Assembly (NCBI GenBank): GCA_963383645.1
Contig: OY726559.1
Span: 112,727,393 to 112,791,392, forward strand
Direction of reading: 5' to 3'
Length of the DNA stretch: 64,000 nucleotides
Source: Muscardinus avellanarius
Taxonomy: Eukaryota; Chordata; Mammalia; Rodentia; Gliridae
Made by a program: the position numbers and the translations under genes. Position 1 is the first letter of the stretch. Each line of letters starts with the position of its first letter. This document shows, in pieces, positions 30,717-44,400 of the stretch. The notes under the pieces are model-generated. The model worked only from the letters and a program-made list of their open reading frames with translations, searched no databases and was not told the origin of the DNA.

Positions 30717-31205
30717 AAATAGATCTGGGCATGGTGGTGCACACCTGTAAGTACTTGGGAAGCTGACACAGGAAGATTGTGAGTTCAAAGCTAGCCTTGG
30801 CAACTTAGTGAGGCTCTCAGCAATATTGTGAGACTGTTTCCAAATTAAAAAAAAAATAGAGATGGGCGTGGTGAGGCACGCTTGTAATTCCAGTACCTTT
30901 GTTGGAGGTCAGCTTCAACAACTTAGTGAGGCCCTCTGCAACTTAACAAGACCCTGCCTCTTTTAAAGTAAAAACTAAAAGCTGGGCATTGTGTACGCTT
31001 ATAATCCCAGCTGAAACAGGAGGATTGCAGTTCGAGGACAGCCTCAGCTACTACTTAGTGAAGCCCTTTGCAATTTAGTGAGAGCCTATTTCAAAATAAA
31101 GAATAAAAAATAGGGCTGGGGGTGTAGCTCGGAGGTAGAATGCCCCTGGGTTTCATCCCCACTACTGCAAATAAATAAATAAATAATAAATAAATAAATA
31201 AATGA
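30143..31205 (+). mobile_element. Plus-strand SINE cluster
   Basis: A 30143-30355; A 30447-30658 with (AAAG)n 30660-30718; partial 30722-30852; left half 30861-30970; A 30978-31170 with an (AATA)n tail. Confidence 0.8.
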
Positions 31206-31212
31206 TAAATAG

Positions 31213-31895
31213 CTGGGCGTGGTGGTGCACGCTTGTAATCCTAGTACTTGGGAGGCTGAGACAGGAGAATCCAGGTTCTCAGCCTCAGCTAATTAGTGAG
31301 GTCCTCTGCAACTTAGACCATGTTTCAAAATAAAGAATTAAAAATAGCGCTGGTCGCCGGGCGTGGTGGCGCACGCTTGTAATCCCCGCGCTTGGGAGGC
31401 TGAGACAGGAGGATCGCGCAGGTTCGAAGCCAGCCGCGGGCGCTGGCTTAGGAGACCCTGTTTCCAAATAAAAATGTAAAAATAGGTCTGGGAGTGTAGC
31501 CTGGAGGTAGAAAGGCTTCCGGGAACCCCAGTACCACCAAAAAAAAAAAAAAAAAAAATAGCGCTGGTCATGGTGGCACACACACACTTGCAATCCTAGC
31601 ATTCAGAAGGCTGAGGCAGGAAGATTGCAGTTCGCAGACAGCCTCAGCTACTTAGGCCCTTTGCAACTCAGTGAGACCCTGTTTTAAAGTAAAGAATAAA
31701 AACTAGGACTGGGGGTGTCGCTTGGAGGTAGAATGGCCCTGGGTTCCATCTCCAGACTGCAAAAAATAAAAAGTTAAAACAAATAATAATTTAAAAAATC
31801 AGCCAGGCATGGTGGCGCACGCTTGTAATACCAGTATTCAGGAAGCCGAGACTGGAGGATCACAGTTCACGAACAGCTTCAGCTGCTTAGCGAGG
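31213..31895 (+). mobile_element. SINE cluster with young type B insertion
   Basis: A left half 31213-31340; type B 31356-31554 bounded by a perfect 15-base duplication aaaatagcgctggtc (31341-31355, 31555-31569); A 31569-31770; A left half 31800-31895. Confidence 0.85.
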
Positions 31896-32190
31896 CCCCA
31901 GGGGCAACGGGGAGTCCCTGGAAAGTCCGCATTATGACAGCTTTGCTGTCTGGAGTTTGAATCCCGTGGACCTCTAGCATCCTCTGCTCAGTGACGCTGT
32001 TTGACTGGGCTTTGCCCTGCTTCCTCCCATACCCCCCGGGCCTTCATGGGTCCATTTCTGACCAAAGCCATCACACCTTCTTCCTCCCACCCCTGTTCAA
32101 TCCCCAGTACCAAAGAATAAAAATGTAAAATGTGGCTAAGACTTCTTGAGAACTATAGGAGGTGGGCTTCTGCCTTCAAGATCCCTAGCC
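31896..32190. other. Mostly unique sequence with SINE 3' scrap
   Basis: Only a short SINE end (gttcaatccccagtaccaaa, near 32096) recognised. Confidence 0.4.
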
Positions 32191-32191
32191 T

Positions 32192-32615
32192 AGCCAGGCG
32201 TGGTGGCGCACGCTTGTAATCCCAGCATTCCAGAGGCTGAGCCAGGAGGATCGTGGTTTGTGGACAGCCTCAGCTACTTATTGAAGCCCTTTGCAACTCA
32301 GTGAGATCCTGCTTCAAAATAATCAAAAATAGGCCAGGCATGGTGGCGCACGCTTGTAATCCCCACCCTTGTGAGATGGAGACAGGAGGATTACGCAGGT
32401 TCGAAGCCAGCCTCGCTTGCTCAAGAGACCCTGTTTCCAAATAAAAATATAAAAATAGGTCTGGGAGAGTAGCCCGGAGGTAGAAGGGCTTCCAGAAACC
32501 CCACTACCACCAAAAATTTTTTTTTAAAAATCAAAAATAGGGCTGGGGGTGTAGCTCAGAGGTAGTAAGCTGCCTGGGTTCAGTCCCCAGTGCCACAAAA
32601 AGAAGAAAAAAAGAG
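32192..32615 (+). mobile_element. Nested SINE: B inside A
   Basis: A left half 32192-32330 and right half 32535-32605; type B 32334-32515 between them, flanked by aatcaaaaat copies. Confidence 0.85.
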
Positions 32616-32619
32616 GTCC

Positions 32620-33615
32620 TAGCCTAACTCTGCCCAGCCCTAGAAGACACTGGGACTCTCCCTGCCTGCCCAGAGCCCTTCCTGCTGTATCACGGTGCAG
32701 TCCCTGGAATAAGAAAGCTCAACTACTGAATCCCAGGAGGAAGGCAGCCCTGGTGGAAAGGCTGTGTCTTCCGCACGGCCATGTGAGCATGTGACCCATG
32801 GGGACCCAGGTGTCCGGGCCGTGCTGGGGCCACCTCACAGCACAGGGGCAGGCCTCAGCCCCGGCCCACGTACCTGTGCAGACAGCAGGCGCGAGGCCCG
32901 GGCTGGCTGGATGCACGGATTTGGACAACTACAGGCCGAATGCCCCATGGGATGCAGGAGCCCTGTCTGGCTCCAACCCAAAGTAGGTCAGATTTCAGAT
33001 AAGCGGGTGGTTTTCCTGTAAGTGATGAAAACCTCCAATGTGCTTAATGAGAAACAGACTCCTCAACTTACCCCAGCGCACAAAACCAGAAGCACAGATG
33101 TCTCGTCCTGCCTCTTCCCTCTCACCGAGGTCCCACACCTCTTCATGCTTGCCCCTCTGGCCTGGCCTCCCTATAACCAGGACACTGATTCTCCCATGTT
33201 CTGGGTAATGGTAGACTGGACACATACATCTGGCCCCCAGCTCCTCTGCCTGGCATCCAATGCTTTCTTGGAGAAGTTTCTTCAACATCCCCCTGCTATA
33301 GGAACCATGAGCTAGGTCCTCCTGGAGTCCCGGCATCCTGGAGTCCCGGCAGGCAGTTCACAGCATGACTTGCACGCTGTTTTTGTGACCATCCCTACCC
33401 GAACTTTACCCTGAGGAATGAACCATGCCACCTGTCCTGTCCTGGCTGTCATCACCATGCCCCAGCTGGCTGAGGCCTACAGACCGCCACCTCCGTCCCA
33501 GAACGAAGGCTGAGGATCTGCAAACGAACTCCCCAGCTCCGTGCCGAGCTTCCGCACGGGTCCTGGCCAGAGCACATTTGATTCACCTTTAGGAACAGGA
33601 CTTTCACTTTACCCC
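32620..33615. other. Unique intergenic sequence
   Basis: About 1 kb without SINEs. Opposing open frames (33022-33315 +, 32995-33336 -) show no domain. Confidence 0.4.
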
Positions 33616-33620
33616 TTGCT

Positions 33621-33624
<4 letters not shown>

Positions 33625-33660
<36 letters not shown>

Positions 33661-34360
33661 ACTAGGGATTGAACCCAAGGGCATTCTACCACCAAGTTAA
33701 ACCCCCAACCCTATTTTATTTTGAAACAGGGTCTCACCAAATTGAGGAGGGCCTCAATAAATTGCCAAGGCTGTCTTCAAACCTGTGATTCTCCTGTCTC
33801 AGCCTCCCAAGTACTAGGGTTACAGGTGTGAGTCACTATACCAGGCTAGGATGGCACTTATTTTTTATTTTTGAGGTACCAGGGATGGGACCCAAGAAGC
33901 ATTCTACCTCCAAGCTATGACCCCAGCCTTATTTTTTATTAATTAATTATTTATTTAGTGGTGGGGTTGGAACCCAGGGGCATTCCACCCCCGAGTTATG
34001 CCCCTAACTGTATTTTTTATTTTTTATTTTTTATTTTAAAACAGGGTCTCACCGAGTTGCAAAAGGCCTCACTAAGTAGCTGAGGCTGGCCGCAAACCAC
34101 CATCCTCCTGTCTCAGACTCCCAAATTCTGGAATTATAAGCATACACCGCCATGCCTGGCTTTTATTTTATTTTGTGGTACTAGAGATTGAACTCAAGGG
34201 CATGCTACCTTTGAGCTACCCCTTTTTTATTTGTATTTTGAAACGGGATCTAAGTTGATGAGAGTCTCACTGCTTAATGAGGCTATCCTTGAACCTGCCA
34301 TCTTCTCGTCTCAACTTCCCAAGTACTGGGATCGCAGAGTATAGCACCACACCCAGCTTG
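33625..34360 (-). mobile_element. (GT)n and minus-strand SINE cluster
   Basis: (GT)n 33625-33658; A 33660-33848; right-half fragment 33855-33935; A 33940-34163; diverged A 34165-34360. Confidence 0.75.
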
Positions 34361-34647
34361 AGGATGGCATTTTGTATCTAACACCGCTTTAATGCCTCAG
34401 AAAGAAACCCTGACGTCCCCCTCCCCCTCCCCCATCTCCAGAGATACCTGGGGCCAGCAATGTTTTCTACATCTGGGATCAGACCCCTCTGAAAACCATC
34501 CTGCCCCGGGCAGAAGCGTGCACAGGACTCTCAGGTCTTCAGTGACCCGCTGGGGAGGGGGGCAAGAACAAGGCACCCTGTGGGCAGCTCCGGGCATCAG
34601 GGTGCTGGGCACACGCTGAGCACCAAGATCCAGGCACAGGGCAGGCG

Positions 34648-34985
34648 GCGGCTGTCAGACTGAATGTTTTATTTCAACAGACATCCCTGGTTTAAAAAAA
34701 AAAAAAAAAAACAGAGGGGAGAGCTCCACATTTCATCACAGCTGACGGGGAGCGAGATTCCCAGGAGAAGGCGAGCCCTCAGAGGCAGCGCTGTAGTCTT
34801 TGCGAGCTCCCGCACTGAGAGGAGCCGAGTTTTCTAACCGGTTAAGAAAAATCTATCAAATATGTTCATTCTCGCAGAGGCGAAGGCTGGGTCCTCCGAG
34901 TCCTGGGCTGAGGGCAGCCGGTCTCCCGAGGTGAAGTCGGGCGGCCGCCGGGGCTGGCAGGGGCCTGGGCGTCGCTTCCAGGGCC
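34648..34985 (-). other. PRCC: PRCC 3'UTR
   Basis: About 0.34 kb between the stop (34986-34988) and the poly(A) signal. Contains an 18-A run on the plus strand (34695-34712). The end is inferred. Confidence 0.65.
34668..34673 (-). terminator. PRCC: PRCC poly(A) signal AATAAA (minus strand)
   Basis: TTTATT on the plus strand, the first canonical hexamer after the PRCC stop. Confidence 0.75.
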
Positions 34986-35072
34986 CTAGAATCCGTATTT
35001 GGCCTGGGTCTGCCGGCGGCTCAGCTTGTTCTCCGACCAGGTGTTCTTCAGCTCCAGCTCCCGCTCCTTCGC
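34986..35072 (-). CDS. PRCC: PRCC exon 7 (last)
   Basis: 87 nt, AKERELELKNTWSENKLSR to KYGF and TAG. The acceptor reads tttgccatag on the minus strand. Confidence 0.95.
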   Translation of the reverse strand, partial: AKERELELKNTWSENKLSRRQTQAKYGF

Positions 35073-35108
35073 CTATGGCAAAAAGAAGGGCAGGGAGTCA
35101 CCATGGGA

Positions 35109-35159
<51 letters not shown>

Positions 35160-38100
35160 TGCTGGGCAAGGCAGACACTGCCACTGAGCTACATCCTCAG
35201 GCTGAAACTGGAATTCTTTTTTTTTTGGGTGTGTGTGCGGTGCTGGGGATTGAACCCAGGGGCATTTTGCCTCTGAGATATACACTATTTTATTTGCAAA
35301 CAGGGTCTAAGTGACTGGGCTGGGTTTGAACCTATAATCCTCCTAAGCCTCTCAAGTACTCTCAAGTGTGTCAAAATGCCTGGCCTAAAATAGATTTTTT
35401 TTTTTTTTTTTTGGTGCTGGAGATTGAGCATTTCCCTCCTGCCTCTGTGAGCTTCCCAATTTAAAATCTTTCTCCCATCGTAACAATTACAGGGGAACAG
35501 CAAACCCCTTGAAAGACTCGATTTGCTCTTAAGGGGAAGACCCAAGAAAGCAAACTCCTGTCTTTGGGGAACTGACAAGGCTTCAGCAGAACAAAGATCA
35601 AGACTCCTCACGCCTGCTCCGGCAGAATGAAACCCCGAGTGTTCACGAGGGAAGTGGACAAAGAGAACGGGAGACAGGACAGCCGCCTCAGCTGCCCAGC
35701 CAGCAGAGCAGGGCAGGGTGGCTCAGCGGCTGCCCAGCCATGGTGGGACACCAACGAGCCCTAAATCATCTGGAGTTGCAGTTTTGCTGTGGAGTCCGAT
35801 ACAGTCGACGTGGCTGAGCTGTGAAAAACCGAGAGGTCCAAGAAGAGGAAGCCCTCTCTTCTGGTCTCAACACCTCCTGCCACTACATCGCATTCTGGGA
35901 ATGTGTAACCACCTCTGAGAAAGGGGGCCCCACCCCCCAGAGTTATCTGATGCCTGCTTATTCCTCCCTGAATTATGGGGAAGGGCAGGAGAGTTTGGGT
36001 TTAAAAAAAGACCCTACCAGCCGGGCATGGTGACGCATGCTTATAATCCCAATACTTGGGAGGCTGAGACAGGAGGATGGCAGGTTCGCGGCCAGCTTCA
36101 GCTACTTAGTGAGGCCCTTGGCAACTCAGTGAGGCTGTGTTTCAAAATAAAAAATAAAATAGGGTTAGGGGGTATAACTAAGAAGTAGAATACCCCTGGG
36201 TTCAATCCCTAGTAAAATACACACACACACACACACACACACACACCACACAGTACCAAGACATATTTCTAAAGACATTTTGAATTATGTGAAATTTGTG
36301 TTGGTACAAAACCAATCTCATCAAGTAGATTTTTTTTTTTTTTTTTTTTTTTTTTGGTGGTACTGGGGTTTCTGGAAGCCCTTCTGCCTCCGGGCTACAC
36401 TCCCAGACCTATTTTTATATTTTTGAAACAGGGTCTCTTACGCCAGCGTGGCTGGCTTCGAACCTGCGCGATCCTCCTGTCTCCGCCTCCCAAGCGCGGG
36501 GATTACAAGCGTGCGCCACCACGCCCGGCCTCAAGTAGATATTTTAAATTGGTGAATTAACTTTTTCATTTTTTTTTAGCATTGGAGATTGAACCCAGGT
36601 GCATTCTACCTCTGAGCTACACCACTAGCCTCCCAAGTACTGGGATTATAGGCATGCACCACCATGCCTGGATTAGGGTTTTTTATTATGAAACTTGCTA
36701 CTTAAAAGAACCATATTAGCTGAGCATGGTGGCGCACACTTGTAATCCCAGCACTGGAGAGGCTGAGACAGGAGGATCGCAGTTTGTGGGCAGCCTCAGC
36801 TACTTAGTGAGGCCCTCTGCAACTCAGTGAGACCCTGTTTCAAAATAAAGAATAAAAAATAGGGCTGGGGGTGTCGCTCGGAGGTATTATTAAAAGCAAA
36901 AGAACCACATGCTAGGCCGGGCGTGGTGGCACACGCTTATAATCCAAGCACTTGGGAGGCTGAGACAGGAGGATCACACAGGTTTGAAGCCAGCCTCAGC
37001 TACTTAGTGAGGCTCTCAGCAACTCAGTGAGACCCTGTTTCCAAATAAAATAGAAAATAGGTCTGGGAGTATAGCCCGGAGGTAGAAAGCCTCTGGGTTC
37101 CACCCCAGTACCACCAAAAAAAAAAAAAAGAACCACATGCTAAGCCATTTCACTCTCCTCTGTAACTGTTTGGACATGTGAATTTTACTGACAGGGTTTA
37201 CTCTAAGCACCTGCACCTGAGCAGTGAACTGAGGGAGCACAGGACAATGCTGAAGGACACACGCCCCCTGGCGACCACACAGAGAACACAGGAGGAGCCT
37301 GTTGGAAGTGGGTCCCATGGCCCCATCTCAGCCTTCAAATCCCCCGGTTTTAGGGGTCCCGCCTGGGCCAGGGCCCCCAGCGTTCTCACCTGATGAATCA
37401 GGTACGTGATCTGGTGTTTCCGCCGCTGCTGGCCCGTGGGCTGCTCACCTTTCTTCTGCAAGGGAAGAAAACACAGTCCTTAACCCGCAGGAAAAGCTCA
37501 AGTTTCTCCATGTATAGACAGTAAAGGTTGGAGACTGAGAAATACCCTATACAGTCCAAATCCTGGGGGAGAAGAGTCAGCTTGGAGCTGTTTTTATGTC
37601 TCTCTACTAACAAAACAGTTATTTTTATTAAAGCCATTATGCAAAGAAGCCAAGCTCAGGACGCCTCCTGAAATGGCCTGCTGTGTGCATTAGACTGGAA
37701 ATACTCTGAGGTCAAGACTGCCTGGCTTCTCTGGTAACCCTGCCCCCCCAGCAGCAAGCTCGGGGCTTCTGCCAGGTGGACACTGGACACGCGTCGCTGC
37801 CTGCAGCAGTCCGAGACAACTTCTGTACCGGGTGACCTGCCCTCCCTCCATCCCCCGCCACCCCCGCCCACCTCCCCTATGCCCTCTCCATCGCTGTCGC
37901 CTTTCCCCAGTCAGGCCAGATGTCTAGCCGTCTCCTATTCATCACTTTGGCTGAAACCCCTGCCCAGGCCAGAAGCGCCACCGGCTTCCCTGGAATTCCA
38001 GTTCTGTTTCACAATCACTCCGCCTCTCTCCAATCTCCCAGCCTTGCCGGTCCACAACTGTACTGAACTCCTAACCAGAGCCTGATGCAAAGGATTTCCT

Positions 38101-40590
38101 GAGAAAGCAGAGCCTGGCCAGGGCTTTTGTTCTGGGTCTTTGTGTCTCAGGCTAGACCTGTCTCAAGCTTCCCCGTCGGCCCCACCCAACCTTACAACTC
38201 GAGAGCCCCTCAGCACTATACCATCAACCTGCGCCCGGTCAGTTCTCCTCAAGGGTCCTCAAGCCTCATCTTTCTGCTACACTGTCAACTCCCAGAGGAC
38301 AGGGACCGTATATTTTTCTTCTTCTTTTCTCTTCTTTTTTCTTTCTTTCTTTCTTTCTTTCTTTTTTTTTTTTTTTTTTTTTTGTGGTACTGGGGATGGA
38401 ACCCAGGGGCCTTCTACCTCCGGGCTATACTCCCAGACCTATTTTATATTTTATTTGGAAACAGGGTCTCTTAAACCAGCTGAGGCTGGCTTCGAACCAG
38501 CACAATCCTCCTGTCTCTGCCTCCCAAGCACGGGGATTACAAGCCTGTGCCACCACGCCCGGCTTCTTCTTTTCTTTTTGCAGGATGGAACCCTGGGACA
38601 TTCCACCTCTGAGCTATCTCCCAGCCCTATTTTTTTTTTTTTTAATTCTTGATTTTGAAATTGAGTTGCAAGGGACCACACGAAGTAGCTGGAGTTGGCC
38701 GAACCGCGATCCTCCTGTCTCAGCCTCCCAAGCGCTGGGATTACAAGCGTGCGCCACCACGCCCGGCTTCTCTTCTTTTTTAAAAAAGCTAGTCCAATAC
38801 AATGAGACCATAGGAAGAAAAACAGGAGCTGGAAAAACACACATTCTAAGTCCTTGCTGCTAGCGCAGGTCATTCAGCGTGACAGCAAGGAGGGTAAGCC
38901 TCAAGACCCAGCGCCATCCCGGCCCACGGAGGGTGCTAACAGCAGCAGCTACTGCTCCGTGATGGTGTTTCTCGGCCCGCAGTTTGCAGAGCATGCCTCT
39001 TAAGTGGCTGTTCCAGTAAACAGTGATGGATCTCTGCTGATCTAACCACAATCCTTTGCTCTGTCCTGTATGACCGCCAGCATTCAGTTAAAACAAACGG
39101 CTGGGGCTCCGACGGCCATCTGTGGCTCCAAACAAAGCAAAGCAAATGGCGGGGCACGGGGAGATAAAATCCTCGACCTTGGCCTTGCGGTGCTGGGCTC
39201 GGATCCAGGGCCTCCCCACGCTGTGCCCCGGCGGCATGCTCATAAATGTCCGCATTCGCTATACTCAGCTACTAGGCGGAATGATGTCCATCACACTGAC
39301 CGAAAAAAGCAACACAGCAAGACGGGAGCGTGGGCTGGGAGTGTGGGAAGAAACGCTTCTGCACGGCCCACAGCTGGCCGGAGAGGAAGGGCGAGGAGCT
39401 GCACGGGAGCCAGCACTTCACCCCGAAGGTGTGCAGAGCCGGGCCCGCGTCCCAGGACCGAAAGAGCCACCGACTGCAGCAGCGGGCTCTGTCTCTGGGG
39501 AAGGAGATCTTGGGCACAGCCCGAGTGCTCGCCCTCACCCAGCTGGAGCGCGGTGCAGGTGTTGCAGTATTCCAGAGCACGGCTGGCGCATGCTCCAGGA
39601 CTGTGAGCCATGGCGTCTGCCCCAGTCGGCAGGCCAGGACGCAGCGCGGCTTGGCGGCCACCCACACGGCCTTTCTCACTTACTTTGCTGAACGACCTCA
39701 TGGTTTTCTCTTCCGTCAACGACTTGGTCATCCACTGCTGAGCCCCGCTGAGCTGGTCATCCCCTTTGATCTCCACAAAGTTGATTTCTTCCCTCCCTCG
39801 GTTCCTCTTGCCCTGCAGCCGCTTAAACTTGAAAGAGAAAAAAAATGCAGGTGTGTTGAACCTGGTGAGATGAGATGTCATGGAGGACCCAGGGACTCGT
39901 GACAGCCCACCGCACCCTCAGTTCTCTGACACATGTTCTCTCGCCTGCCATCTACAATGCCCTCTTCATGCCAGATGAAAGGTGGCTTCTTAGGTCTCCG
40001 GGTCGCAGGCCAGGGAGGCCCAGAGGTGTCCCCAAACACAATCAAGTCCAGAGACCTACTGGCACCTATGTACACTCAAGTTACAGATAAACTATATCTG
40101 CTTAAAAGGACTGCATGCAACTTTATTTATTTATTTATTTATTTATTTTGCAGAACTGAGTATTGAACCCAGGGGCATTCATTCTACCTCTGGGCTATAC
40201 CCTAGTCCTGTTTTATATTTTTTGTTTGTTTGAAATAGGGTCTTGCTAGTTTGTTGAGAATCTTATTAAGTAGCTGAAGCTATTCTTAAATCTACAATCC
40301 TCCTGTCTCAGCCTCCCAAGTACTGGGATTACAGGTATGAGCCAACATGCCTAGCTCAGAATTCTTAATTTTAAAAGTTGTATGCAAAGCCGGGTGTGGT
40401 GGCACCCACTTGTAATCCCAGCATTTGGGAGGCTGAGACCAGAGGATTGCAGTTAACAGACAGCCTCAGCTACTTAGTGAGGCCCTCTGCAACTCTGTGA
40501 GACCCAGTTTCAAAATAAAGAATAAAAAAATAGGGCAGGGGATGTAGCTTGGAGGCCAAATGCCCCTGGGTTCCACCCCCAGACCCGCAA

Positions 40591-40637
<47 letters not shown>

Positions 40638-41390
40638 AGTTGTATGCAAGCCAGGCATGGTGGCACACCACCTTGTAATCCCGGCCTGTGGGAGGCTGAG
40701 ACAGGATTGCAAATTCACAGACAGCATCAGCTACTTAGTGAGACCCTCATTCAAAATAAAGAATAAAAAAATTGAGCTGGGAAGCCAGGCATGGTGGCAA
40801 ACACTTGTAATCTTAGCATATGGGAGGCTGAGACAGGAGGATTGCAGTCCATGACCAGCCTCAGCTAGTTAGTGAGGCCCTTTGCAACTCAGTAAGACCT
40901 CGTTTCAAAAAAAAGAATAAGAAATAGGACTAGTAGTTCAGAGGTAGAGTGCCCCTGAGTTCCATCCCCAGTACCAGGAAAAAAAAAAAAAAAAATTCTG
41001 GGTAAACCTGGCATTGTAGCACATGCCAATAATCCCAGTTCTTGGGAGGCCGAGACAGGAGCACTGTAGGTCAAGGCCAGCCTCTGCAAGTTAGTGAGGC
41101 CCTATATCAGAATAAAAAGTAAAAAAAAAGAGCTAAGGGAGGAATGCATCCAGGTTCAACCCCAAGTGTAACAAAAATAAGTAAGTAGCTGGGCATAGTG
41201 GTGCACACTTGTAATCCCAGCATTTGGGAGGCTGAGACAGGAGAATCATGGTTAGCAGACAGCCTCAGCTACTACTTAATGAGGCCCTTTGCAACTCAGT
41301 GAGCCTTGTTTCAAAATAAAGAATAAAAACTAGGGCTGAGAGTGTAGCTCGGAGGTAGAATGCCCCTGGATTCCATTCCCAGCACCAAAA

Positions 41391-41421
<31 letters not shown>

Positions 41422-41458
41422 ATATTTTCTGTTAGCTTCAGATTTGAAGCCTGATGAT

Positions 41459-41493
<35 letters not shown>

Positions 41494-44400
41494 TTGGTAC
41501 TGAGGGTAAACCCAGGGGCTTTTCTACCTCCAGGCTAGGCTCCCAGACCTATTTTATACTTTATTTGGAAACAGGGTGTCACTAAGCTGCTGAGAGCCTC
41601 ACTCAGTAGCTGATGCTGGCTTCGAACCTGCGCTATCCTCCTGTCTCAGCCTCCCAAGCGCAGGGATTACAAGCGTGCGCTATCATGCCCGGCTCCTAAG
41701 TGAGACCCTGTTTCCAAATAAAGTATAAAATAGGTCTGGGAGTAGCCATTTTTACTGCAAGAATCTCAAGATTCTCAGCCAGGCATAGTGGCGCACACTA
41801 GTAATCCCAGTACTTAGGAGGCTGAGATAGGAGGATCACAGATTTGACGATAGCCTCACCAAGTAATGAGAATCTCAGCAACCCTGTTTCAAAATAAAAA
41901 ATACAATCAGGCTGGGAGTATATGTAGAATGACTCTGGGTTCAATCCTCAGTACCAAAAAAACAAAAAAACGATAAACTAAAGCTAAGAGTAGGAGTAGT
42001 GACGCACGCTTACAATCCCAGTACTCGGGAGGCTGAGACAGGAGGATCGCAGGTGCAAGACCAGCCTCAACAACTCAGTGAGCCCCTCAGCAACTTAAGA
42101 CCGTTTCTAAATAAAAAATAAAACAGGAGATTGGTGGTGCACGCCTGTAATCCCAGTACTCGGAGGTTGAGACAGGAGGACTGCAGGTTCCTGGTTTGAG
42201 CCTAGCAATACAAAAAACTAAAAGTAAATAAAATAAGGAGAGCATTGCATTGAGGCTTTGTCAACTTACTGCTTCATCATCAATGAAGGAGGCATCGGGG
42301 GCGATTTCCTGGGCAGAGACCAGAGCTGGGTCTTGTGCAGGATAGTAGCCACCACTGTAGTAATCCTGCAGAGAAGAGGAAAAGCACGCCATAGAGGGCA
42401 CAGTGCTGAGGGCGAGGGCGAGCAGAGAGGGAACCTCGCCGGGCAGCGGCAGCCGCTCCCGGGCCCCGCGGCTTCATCAGCGCCTCCCACAGACGGACGA
42501 CTTTAGGGAAGGGTGACACGAGAGAGATGCCCTGTTCCGCTTCAGTCTGTCCTGTTTCAGTCTGTCCGGCTCCCCAGCAGCAGCTCCTCCCACCTCTCCC
42601 GAGCCTGCAGGGGGTTCCTCCAGCTCCCAAGCCCCAGCGAGCATCGGGCTCCAGTCGGGGCGACAGGCATCCCATCCCAGCGTCTCCCCTTGCATGCCCT
42701 CTGGACACAGGAGGCTGAACATCAGGGAGGGGAGGCTGTGGACTTGGATACAAAATTCACCTCTGTTAGACTCTTGGGAGATTACAAAACTAGGGGCAAA
42801 CTAGGTTTGTGTTACTCCATTTTTACTGCACACTAGTAATCCCAGTGGCGCACACTAGTAATCCCAGTACTTAGGAGGCTGAGAGAGGAGGGTCACAGAT
42901 TTGAGGATAGCCTCAGCAAGTAATGAGACTCTCAGCAACCCTGTTTCAAAATAAAAAATACAATCAGGCTGGGAGTATATGTAGAATGACTCTGGGTTCA
43001 ATCCTCAGTACCAAAAAAAAAAAGAACCAGGTATGGTGGCACACTGTAATCCCAGCTTTCAGAAGGCTGAGAGAGGAAGATGCAGGTTCGCGGACAGCCT
43101 CAGCTACTTAGTCTTTTGCAACTCAGTGAGACCCGGTTTCAAAATAAAGAAAAAAAAGAGGGCTAGGGAGGTAGCTCGGAGGTAGAATGCCCACAGGTTC
43201 CATCCCCGTTATTACCAAAAAAAAAAAAAAAAAAAAGGGCTGGGATGCAGCTCGGTAGCAGAGCCCCCATCCTGCTTCCATCCCTCGCACCAGGCCCTGG
43301 GTTAATCCCTAGTATCACAAAACAAATAGCAAATAAGAGAATGAAACCCGCCTCCCCTTTTTAAATGATACTGAGGATTAAAGCCAGGCATGTCCTACCT
43401 CTGAGTTATACCCCTAGAACTACTTTGTATTTTACTTTACAGTAATGGGATTGAACCCAAGACCGCTCTACCTCTAAGATACACCCCCAGCGCTTTTCTT
43501 TTTTTGTAGTACTTGGGATGGAACCCTGGGGCATTCTACCTCTGAGCTACACCCCCAGCTCTATTTTTTTATTCTTTTTTTTTTTTTTTGGTGGTACTGG
43601 GGTTCCTGGAAACCCTTCTATCTCCGGGCTACACTCCCAGACCTGTTTCATACTTTTTTTATTTGGAAACAGGGTCTCTTAAACCAGCGCGGCTGGCTTT
43701 GAACCTGCGTGATCCTCCTGTCTCCGCCTCCCAAGCACGGGGATTACAAGCGTGTGCCACCATGCCCAGCGCTATTCTTTATTTTGAAACAGGGTCTGAG
43801 TTGCGAAATGCCTTACTAAGAAACTGAGTTTGTTGTGAACTGCAATCCTCCTGTCTCGGCCTCCCAAATGCTGGGACTGCAAGTGTGTGCAATCCACCAT
43901 GCTCGGCTGGCTTATTTTTATGTTCTGGTTTGGAAACAAGGTCTCCCTAAGTTGTTGAGGATGGCCTCAAATAGTCCTCCTGTCTCAACCTCCCAAGTAC
44001 TGGGATTACAGGCGTGCATCACCACTCCTGCCTGGGAAATTCTTTCGTAAGCCTACCTACAACCTGGCATCCTATGCTCTCAAGCTGGGGTCACACAAAC
44101 ATCTAAATATCTCTTCCAAATAACACTGAATAAAACATGTGAATAAAAAGTTCTAATAAACACTTACTGAGCGCCTACTATGTCCTAGGCCCCATGCTAA
44201 GCTAATGAGACCCTCTGAGCAAGTCTGTAAAGCTGCTACTAAATCTTATTCTATAGCTGGGAAATCTGGGTCCTGATGAGGTAATGAATAGGTAATTTAC
44301 TTGGAACCAGGCTGCGCACCATCAGGACAGGACCCACGCCCTCTCACCAAACCACACGGGGAGGGGAGGATGCTTTTCCTTCCAAGGGGCTTGCCTTAGG

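Noticed and set aside
39070..39902. Overlapping 178-190-codon frames around PRCC exon 5
   Set aside because: They are antisense to a confirmed exon or purely intronic and do not resemble any family.
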